This document shows, piece by piece, positions 6,163 through 10,117 of a DNA stretch of 10,117 bases. The notes under the pieces are model-generated. The model was not told where the DNA came from, did no database searches, and worked only from the letters and a program-made list of their open reading frames with translations. The stretch's first letter is position 1. Each line of letters begins with the position of its first letter. Made by a program: the position numbers and the translations under genes. The DNA is from Candidatus Pacearchaeota archaeon (GTDB lineage: Archaea; Nanobdellota; Nanobdellia; Pacearchaeales; GW2011-AR1). The stretch lies in contig JACPLS010000039.1 in NCBI GenBank assembly GCA_016186375.1, positions 23,274-33,390 on the forward strand, given 5' to 3'.

Positions 6163-7663
6163 TATTATTAATTTCTTCTTTTTTATCTGAATTAGAAATC
6201 AGAGGTTTCATGAGAGGAAATATTACTATTTCCCTTATGGGTTTTCCTTCTAAAAAGGCAAATAGCCTTTCTGAAACCCCAAAACCACATGTTGGAGGCA
6301 TACCATATCTTAATGCTTCCACAAATTCAGAATCGTGACTTTGTGCTGTAGAATCTCCGGAATCTTTCATTGACTGCTGTTCTTTAAATCTTTCTTCCTG
6401 ATCAAATGGGTCATTTAATTCTGAATAACCATTTCCAACTTCACTTCCTGCAAGAATTATTTGAAATCTCTCAGTTTTTCTTGAGTCTTTTGAATCTTTT
6501 TTAGCTAAAGGAGAAACTTCAACTGGAGTGCCAGTTAAAAATGCTGGACCCGAAATCTTCTTTCTGCAATATTTCCAGAGAGAATCAATGAGTGTTGATT
6601 TTGACGAATTTTTTTCAATTTCAATTTTTAACTCGTTAAGTTTCTTCCTGATTTCTGCTTCTTCCGATTTAAAAATATCTATTCCGGTCATTTTTTTTAC
6701 TGTTTCTGCGTAATCAATAATGTTCCATTTTTTTGATAGGTCAAATTCATACTCTCCAATTTTAAAATTTGTTTTGCCATAAACATCTTTTGCAAGTTTA
6801 ATATACATCTCCCTGACAATATTCATTCCATCTTCATAATTTGCGTATGCCCAATAGAATTCCATTTGGGTATAATCCTGAAGATGCTCGGCATCCATTC
6901 CTTCATTTCTAAATTGTCTTCCAATTTCAAATGTTTTTGGATAGCCTGCCACCATTAGTTTTTTCTGCCATAATTCTCCCATTGAAATTCTTAAATATAC
7001 ATCTAAATCCATGGCATTGTGATGGGTTATAAAAGGAGTTGCACTAGCTCCTCCAGCGGAGTTTTCAAGAACAGGAGTTTCCACTTCAAGAAAACCTTTT
7101 TCAAGCAAGAATGTTCGCATTGAATTCCAGAATTTTGATTTTCTTATAAACATTTCTTTCACTTCTGGATTCATTAATATATCTAGATATCTCTTTCTTA
7201 GCTTTTCTTCTGAATCCTGTATACCGTGCCATTTCTCCGGCAAAGGAAAAATTGATTTTGTAAGGAGAACAACTTTATCTACTAAAATAGAAAGTTCTCC
7301 CCTTTGTGTCCTAAATATTATTCCTTCTGATGCAAGGAAGTCACCCGAATCTATGTATTGCCTAAAAAATTCAATCATCTTTTCAGAAGTTTCCTCATTT
7401 TGGAGAATTATCTGAATTTCTCCATAGCCATCATATAATTTAGCGAATATTATTTTTCCCATATCCCTTATTGCCATAATTCTGCCTGAAACACTTGCAG
7501 AATCTTTTGTCTTTTCACCATTTTTCAATTTCTTATATTTTTCCCTTAATTCTAGAGTAATATTCTTTACGCTATATTTTGAAATATATGGATTAATATT
7601 ATTTCTTCTTAATTTTTCTAATTTTTTCAGCCTTTCTTTTACAATTTCATCCTGTCTTCCCAT
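6149..7663 (-). CDS. lysS: Lysyl-tRNA synthetase, class II
   Basis: Charges tRNA-Lys with lysine. The 504-aa protein has an OB-fold anticodon-binding domain (about 55-135, ASVSGRIMAIRDMGKIIFAKL) and then the class II catalytic core. Motif 1 lies near GFLEVETPVLENSAGGASATPF (190-211). Motif 2 is FEIGRQFRNEGMDAEHLQDYTQMEFYWAY (245-273), with R252 contacting ATP. TGTPVEVSPLAK (377-388) and AGSEVGNGYSELNDP (405-419) match lysine-site segments. Motif 3 is PPTCGFGVSERLFAFL (456-471), with R466. Motif 3 reads G-x-SER where typical bacterial LysRS has G-x-GIDR, one residue shorter, but the arginine is kept. Many archaea use the unrelated class I LysRS; class II enzymes in archaea are known. The start at 7663 is set by a TATA box 25 bp upstream (leaderless). 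The last ~15 residues (KKEEINNNDRK) are a polar tail overlapping the next gene. Confidence 0.95.
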   Translation of the reverse strand: MGRQDEIVKERLKKLEKLRRNNINPYISKYSVKNITLELREKYKKLKNGEKTKDSASVSGRIMAIRDMGKIIFAKLYDGYGEIQIILQNEETSEKMIEFFRQYIDSGDFLASEGIIFRTQRGELSILVDKVVLLTKSIFPLPEKWHGIQDSEEKLRKRYLDILMNPEVKEMFIRKSKFWNSMRTFLLEKGFLEVETPVLENSAGGASATPFITHHNAMDLDVYLRISMGELWQKKLMVAGYPKTFEIGRQFRNEGMDAEHLQDYTQMEFYWAYANYEDGMNIVREMYIKLAKDVYGKTNFKIGEYEFDLSKKWNIIDYAETVKKMTGIDIFKSEEAEIRKKLNELKIEIEKNSSKSTLIDSLWKYCRKKISGPAFLTGTPVEVSPLAKKDSKDSRKTERFQIILAGSEVGNGYSELNDPFDQEERFKEQQSMKDSGDSTAQSHDSEFVEALRYGMPPTCGFGVSERLFAFLEGKPIREIVIFPLMKPLISNSDKKEEINNNDRK

Positions 7664-7683
7664 ATTTAAGTTAGAAAACTAGC

Positions 7684-7691
7684 ATTTATAA
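7684..7691. promoter_or_regulatory. Shared bidirectional TATA box between lysS and the AdoMetDC-like gene
   Basis: ATTTATAA contains the perfect palindrome TTATAA (7686-7691) and reads as a TATA box on both strands. It is the only good candidate in the 53-bp divergent gap. It is centred about 25 bp from the lysS ATG (minus strand) and about 30 bp from the ATG at 7717 (plus strand), the distances expected for leaderless transcripts in both directions. Confidence 0.55.
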
Positions 7692-7716
7692 GGTTTTAGA
7701 AGTTAGCATAAACGAT

Positions 7717-8097
7717 ATGATTGATAAACAAAAATATGTTTTATTAGGCAAACATCTTTTTTCAAATATTCCTAACTTTCCTAAAAAAGATATTGTTTTC
7801 TGTTTAGAAAAAATGCTTGAAGCTGTTCCTATTATGGGAATGAAAGCTATACAATTTTCTTATTTGAGAGATCCTGATCAAGCATTTGTAATCTTGAGCA
7901 CAAGTCATATGGCTCTTCATATTGTTCAGAGGAATAATGTAAGATTTGGTTTTGTTGATATTTTTACGTGTGGACCTGGAGACCCTAAAAAAGGATATCT
8001 TTATCTTAGAAAGGAGATAGGATTTTCTCAAGATAATTACGAAGTTCGTGGTAGATATAGACTTACAGGAACAAAAATTAAAATCTTAAAATCTTAA
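7717..8097 (+). CDS. AdoMet decarboxylase-family pyruvoyl proenzyme, diverged
   Basis: A 126-aa protein with the layout of class 1 prokaryotic S-adenosylmethionine decarboxylase: GKHLFSNIPNF near the N-terminus (11-21), STSHMALHIV (61-70), FVDIFTCGPGDPKKGYLYL (79-97). Autocleavage would fall before S63, leaving the pyruvoyl group on the alpha chain. S63, H68 and C85 sit where the enzyme from Thermotoga has its processing serine, proton-donating histidine and catalytic cysteine. Two deviations stand out: the residue before the cleavage serine is Thr, not Glu, and the loop usually reading HTWPE reads HIVQRN and is about two residues longer. This family has repeatedly changed substrate (the crenarchaeal arginine decarboxylase is derived from it), so substrate is uncertain: AdoMet, arginine or ornithine. 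It is divergent from lysS with a leaderless promoter, and its 3' end overlaps the convergent acylphosphatase gene by 20 bp. Confidence 0.78.
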   Translation: MIDKQKYVLLGKHLFSNIPNFPKKDIVFCLEKMLEAVPIMGMKAIQFSYLRDPDQAFVILSTSHMALHIVQRNNVRFGFVDIFTCGPGDPKKGYLYLRKEIGFSQDNYEVRGRYRLTGTKIKILKS

Positions 8098-8353
8098 ATT
8101 CTTTGAAATCCTGAAGTTTTTCTTCTTTTTGCTCAATATTACGAATTTGGGCATATTTGGGTCCCTTTGAGCATATAGTTATCATAGCATTAACATTATC
8201 GCTCTGTCCTTCTAAAAATATCTCTGCTATTCCATTTTCCAAAAAACGCATAAATCCCTTAACATCGTTAGAATCAGCATGATCTTTTATAAATTGGCGA
8301 TAAAAAATTCCTTGCATTGCTCCAGTAATATATAATCGAACAGCTTTTTTCAT
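8078..8353 (-). CDS. Acylphosphatase-fold protein lacking the catalytic Asn
   Basis: A 91-aa protein of the exact acylphosphatase size. The phosphate-binding segment is VRLYITGAMQGIFYRQFIKDHA (5-26) with R19 in QGIFYR. The second signature, GFMRFLENGIAEIFLEG (33-49), normally reads G-x-VRNLxDGxVE; here Phe37 replaces the Asn that orients the catalytic water. SKGPKYAQIRNIE (62-74) matches the third conserved part. Normal members hydrolyse acyl phosphates such as carbamoyl phosphate. With the Asn gone, activity should be severely reduced, so this copy may be a binding or regulatory protein. The codon is TTT within CGT-TTT-TTG, and Asn (AAT) to Phe requires two changes, so a single read error would not explain it. 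A TATA-like stretch 25 bp upstream suggests a leaderless start, though the DUF362 gene ends only 31 bp upstream and could be co-transcribed. Confidence 0.85.
   Translation of the reverse strand: MKKAVRLYITGAMQGIFYRQFIKDHADSNDVKGFMRFLENGIAEIFLEGQSDNVNAMITICSKGPKYAQIRNIEQKEEKLQDFKEFKILRF
8117..8130 (+). terminator. T-rich terminator after the AdoMetDC-like gene
   Basis: TTTTTCTTCTTTTT begins 20 bp after the stop at 8097 on the plus strand and resembles an archaeal U-tract terminator. It lies inside the acylphosphatase coding region, where the opposite strand encodes KEEKL, so part of the bias may be coding. Confidence 0.35.
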
Positions 8354-8373
8354 TAAAAAGGCAATCTAACAGG

Positions 8374-8384
8374 ATTAATATATT
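8374..8384 (-). promoter_or_regulatory. Probable TATA box of the acylphosphatase-like gene
   Basis: ATTAATATATT is an AT-only stretch centred about 26 bp from the ATG at 8353 and directly next to the DUF362 stop codon. It is less specific than the other boxes in the window because it is simple AT sequence. Confidence 0.4.
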
Positions 8385-9146
8385 TTATTGTTTTATACTT
8401 TCAACTTTCCCTTCTTCGTTTTGGGAGAAACTTTCGTCCAAAAGCCTTAAATATGAAACAGATTTCCAGTCCTTGCCGAGCAGTTTAGCTGCTTGTTTAT
8501 CCATATCAATAGGAATTCCTGCCAATATTGCACCTTGTTCAGAAGCATCTATAACACTAAATTCCGGCATCTTACACTTTAATAAATCATGAATAGCAAA
8601 TTTAATAGGCCATTTTCTTATTTTATTCTTATTCTTTGAAAAAATTCCCTGATAATAATCTGCAGGAAATGCACCAAGCATATTAGAAAGAGACGCCGTG
8701 ATTTCTGTATCTTGATCTTCTGAAAGGACAGGAAGAGAAATTACAAAGGCGTTAAGGAGTATTTTGGGATACATAATCTTCTCAAATTTTAAAAATTCAC
8801 CATCCTGAATTTGCTCCACTTCGGCTGTATTTAAATCAATTAGGCCTATAGAATATCTCTCAGATAGCTCTCTAAAACCTCTCTTATCAAACAAATCCAT
8901 TGTATTTGTACCATCAGAACCTTCTGCTATAAATACCTGCGCACCAGAATTTTTGTGCTCCAAACAGTATTGTAAAACTGATTCTACAAATGTTACATCA
9001 GTATTGCGCGATTTCTCATTACGCAAAGAAGGTTTTAAAATTATTTTATCATACTTTTTTAATTCTTTATCCAATTTTATTAGTGATAAGAGCTTAGGAA
9101 CAGTATCTTTGTATGATTTGAATTTTATTGAAACGCCTTTTGCCAT
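8385..9146 (-). CDS. DUF362 domain protein
   Basis: A 253-aa cytosolic protein with the DUF362 pattern along its length: KIILKPSLRN (34-43), TFVESVLQYC (52-61), VFIAEGSDG (71-79), FDKRGFRELSE (86-96), LIDLN (102-106), FEKIMYPKILLNAFVISLPVL (121-141), EITASLSNMLGAFP (148-161), and FSVIDASEQGAILAGIPIDMDKQAAKLLG (196-224). The family is widespread in archaea and anaerobic bacteria and its biochemical role is unsettled; it often accompanies ferredoxin domains, which are absent here. The usual lysine of the 'lKNm.G' motif is Ser in this copy (SLSNMLG). It begins at an ATG 27 bp from a TATA box, with a 12-bp perfect palindrome between them that may be an operator. The last 15 residues are polar. 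Confidence 0.8.
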   Translation of the reverse strand: MAKGVSIKFKSYKDTVPKLLSLIKLDKELKKYDKIILKPSLRNEKSRNTDVTFVESVLQYCLEHKNSGAQVFIAEGSDGTNTMDLFDKRGFRELSERYSIGLIDLNTAEVEQIQDGEFLKFEKIMYPKILLNAFVISLPVLSEDQDTEITASLSNMLGAFPADYYQGIFSKNKNKIRKWPIKFAIHDLLKCKMPEFSVIDASEQGAILAGIPIDMDKQAAKLLGKDWKSVSYLRLLDESFSQNEEGKVESIKQ

Positions 9147-9153
9147 AAATTCT

Positions 9154-9165
9154 TAGAAATTTCTA
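9154..9165. promoter_or_regulatory. Perfect 12-bp palindrome between TATA box and start of the DUF362 gene
   Basis: TAGAAATTTCTA lies 8-19 bp upstream of the ATG, downstream of the TATA box at 9170-9177. A repressor bound here would block the polymerase. Even-length perfect dyads of this size can occur by chance in AT-rich DNA, so the position is the main argument. Confidence 0.35.
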
Positions 9166-9169
9166 CGCT

Positions 9170-9177
9170 TTTAAATA
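9170..9177 (-). promoter_or_regulatory. TATA box of the DUF362 gene
   Basis: Reads TATTTAAA on the minus strand, centred 27 bp from the ATG at 9146, implying a leaderless mRNA. No Shine-Dalgarno motif lies between box and start. Confidence 0.55.
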
Positions 9178-9219
9178 TTATTGTGATAAAACAACAATGC
9201 ACATAAAAAGATAAATGAA

Positions 9220-9837
9220 CTATAATTCTCCGGCAGATTGTCTCCTATCCAATTCATTGTGAACTATGGCAATTGTATGGGAAGCAAAGTAAGTATTGGG
9301 GCCAATTGTAATGGGTGTGCATAGAGTTTTCAATCTCTTAAGTTCTTTCAATGGAAGTCCTCTGTGATCTCCCAATATAAAAACAGGATTTTTTTTAATA
9401 TCTGCTGTCCTTATATCGATTCCTTTCGGATCTAAAATATAAATATCTCTTCCTTGTTTTTGTAGTTCTTTAACAAATTCAAGAAATCCTTTTTTTTCTA
9501 TCCAAAATCCTGGAAAAACTTCTGTTTTTTCTCCTTCTTTATATTTATAAAGCATTTTTTTCAATATTCCTGCAATGTTTTTCTTGTTTAAGTATATTTT
9601 ATGAATATCTGTTTTTCCTTCTAAAACTGGCTGTAATTCCAGATGTTTTTGAGGATCTGGCATACCTGCAAAAATTAAATGTAATCTTACATCTGTTCTA
9701 ATTTTCTGGCTTAAAAAGAATGAGGCAATAACAGAATGTATCGGTATGTCTAATCTTCCCGATTCGTATGGATTATCCTCGTTAACATATTTTCCCGATG
9801 TGGGGGCTGTTCTTGAATAATAAATAAATTCTCTCAT
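9220..9837 (-). CDS. trmY: tRNA (pseudouridine(54)-N1)-methyltransferase TrmY
   Basis: This SPOUT-class enzyme methylates N1 of pseudouridine at position 54 in the T-loop of archaeal tRNAs, using S-adenosylmethionine. The 205-aa product starts MREFIYYSRTAPTSG, typical of the family. The N-terminal half is FLSQKIRTDVRLHLIFAGMPDPQKHLEL. The knotted AdoMet-binding C-terminus includes FILGDHRGLPLKEL (153-166), and the deep-trefoil-knot loop ITIGPNTYFASHTIAIVHNELDRR (176-199) matches the family's 'GPxsYxASHxIxixHNxLD'. Length and start agree with the family. A TATA box about 25 bp upstream makes the transcript leaderless. It stands alone, 73 bp from the DUF362 gene. Confidence 0.92.
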   Translation of the reverse strand: MREFIYYSRTAPTSGKYVNEDNPYESGRLDIPIHSVIASFFLSQKIRTDVRLHLIFAGMPDPQKHLELQPVLEGKTDIHKIYLNKKNIAGILKKMLYKYKEGEKTEVFPGFWIEKKGFLEFVKELQKQGRDIYILDPKGIDIRTADIKKNPVFILGDHRGLPLKELKRLKTLCTPITIGPNTYFASHTIAIVHNELDRRQSAGEL

Positions 9838-9858
9838 TTCTTATGAAATATAAGGGGC

Positions 9859-9866
9859 TTTTAAGT
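9859..9866 (-). promoter_or_regulatory. TATA box of trmY
   Basis: Reads ACTTAAAA on the minus strand, a moderate match, centred 25 bp from the trmY ATG at 9837. The distance fits a leaderless start. Confidence 0.45.
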
Positions 9867-9884
9867 ATTTTGGTTTAATATCTC

Positions 9885-10058
9885 GCGGGGGCATTAATCC
9901 TTAGGATTAAGTTAGTTACATAAACAGAATAACTAGTGAGCTTTTTGGTGCAAGTTACGAATAGGGCGTATTTTATTTTGTAAGGTGCTTCGGAGGAGCG
10001 TTAAACCATCTTTATCAGTATCTCCGCATGAGTGTTCAAACTATTAAATTAATCCACA
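9885..10058. ncRNA. Noncoding stretch of raised GC, candidate structured RNA
   Basis: This part of the 255-bp gap between trmY and the gene at 10093 has no ORF worth reporting on either strand. Its GC content over 9881-10040 is about 39 percent by hand count (63 of 160), well above the very AT-rich intergenic DNA elsewhere in the window. Local pairings are visible: a 17-bp dyad at 9894-9910, a GCTTC/GGAGC hairpin at 9988-10000, and a longer partial pairing between GTTACGAATA (from 9953) and TATTTTATTTTGTAA (ending at 9983). I checked for tRNA T-loops, box C/D motifs, the conserved RNase P core and the SRP GGAAG tetraloop region and found no convincing match. In AT-rich archaea GC islands often mark functional RNAs. 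The strand is undetermined. Confidence 0.3.
9894..9910. repeat. 17-bp dyad symmetry in the trmY upstream region
   Basis: TTAATCCTTAGGATTAA has perfect 8-bp arms around a single central base. It lies 57 bp upstream of the trmY start and about 30 bp beyond its TATA box. One half-site (TTAATCC) recurs at 10049-10055, just upstream of the TATA box of the next gene. It may be a regulator site or the first hairpin of an RNA. Confidence 0.5.
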
Positions 10059-10061
10059 AAG

Positions 10062-10069
10062 CTTAAATA
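10062..10069 (+). promoter_or_regulatory. TATA box of the gene beginning at 10093
   Basis: CTTAAATA is centred 27 bp upstream of the ATG at 10093, again the leaderless spacing. The palindrome at 10074-10092 fills the whole distance between box and start. Confidence 0.5.
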
Positions 10070-10073
10070 CTTA

Positions 10074-10092
10074 ACCTATCTATTAGATAGGT
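10074..10092. promoter_or_regulatory. 19-bp palindromic operator-like site overlapping the transcription start
   Basis: ACCTATCTATTAGATAGGT has perfect 8-bp arms around a 3-bp centre. It ends on the base before the ATG at 10093, downstream of the TATA box, so a protein bound here would block RNA polymerase. On a longer RNA it would fold into a hairpin directly at the start codon. Because the transcript is predicted to begin at the ATG, a DNA operator is the better reading. Confidence 0.5.
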
Positions 10093-10117
10093 ATGAAAAG
10101 AGTAAAAGTTATAGAGA
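10093..10117 (+). CDS. Start of an unidentified gene, cut by the window edge
   Basis: Only the first eight codons are visible (MKRVKVIE), too few to name a family. The start is supported by the TATA box at 10062-10069 at leaderless distance. The palindrome immediately upstream suggests tight control, possibly autoregulation if the product is a DNA-binding protein; that is a guess from layout only. Confidence 0.5.

Noticed and set aside
8953..9156. Plus-strand frame opposite the start of the DUF362 gene.
   Set aside because: It is antisense to conserved DUF362 motifs and lacks any promoter spacing or family resemblance.
9925..9940. ACAGAAT resembling part of the conserved RNase P RNA core.
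   Set aside because: The partner region (GAGGAAAGTC-type) is absent and the block is too short for a normal RNase P RNA; the similarity is seven bases only.
10030..10047. Possible tRNA T-loop (GTTCAAAC) in the noncoding block.
   Set aside because: The flanking five bases on each side do not pair, and no anticodon arm or acceptor stem can be folded around it on either strand.

Overview
The window reads as AT-rich archaeal chromosome, most likely from a small-genome (DPANN-like, Woesearchaeota/Pacearchaeota-type) lineage. The support is a TrmB-type regulator, the Holliday junction resolvase Hjc, the tRNA pseudouridine-54 methyltransferase TrmY, a minimal histone-fold protein, and archaeal TATA boxes placed so close to start codons (about 25-30 bp) that most transcripts should be leaderless. 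The lineage is inferred from gene content and style only; no rRNA or tRNA gene is present to confirm it.

Layout. 2-304 (+) is the C-terminal end of a TrmB-like regulator. 415-3047 (+) is a two-gene polyamine operon: bacterial-type homospermidine synthase followed by a PLP-dependent ornithine decarboxylase, i.e. ornithine to putrescine to sym-homospermidine. It is trailed by a 48-codon in-frame ORF that has a good Shine-Dalgarno sequence but no canonical start codon. 3221-4488 (-) is a three-gene operon: a 51-aa membrane peptide, Hjc, and a seven-helix lycopene-cyclase-domain-like membrane protein. 4536-5360 (-) is an unrecognised 274-aa protein with its own leaderless promoter. 5407-7663 (-) is a tightly packed operon: class II lysyl-tRNA synthetase, an HD-domain protein, and a 55-aa histone-fold protein that stops at the beginning of helix 3. 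7717-8097 (+) is a divergent AdoMet-decarboxylase-family proenzyme that appears to share one palindromic TATA box with lysS. 8078-9146 (-) holds an acylphosphatase-fold protein lacking the catalytic Asn, and a DUF362 protein. 9220-9837 (-) is trmY. 9838-10092 is a noncoding stretch of raised GC with two dyad symmetries and possibly a structured RNA. A new gene starts at 10093 (+), directly behind a 19-bp palindrome.

How the genes relate. The clearest theme is polyamines: ODC and HSS in one operon, with a diverged pyruvoyl decarboxylase homologue 4.7 kb away. No spermidine synthase is visible, so the third enzyme's substrate is an open question. The rest is information processing (LysRS, TrmY, Hjc, histone) mixed with uncharacterised membrane and soluble proteins. 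No mobile element, CRISPR array, tRNA or rRNA was found. The regulatory layer is the most unusual part: repeated leaderless promoters, a bidirectional TATA box, and palindromes lying between TATA box and start codon.
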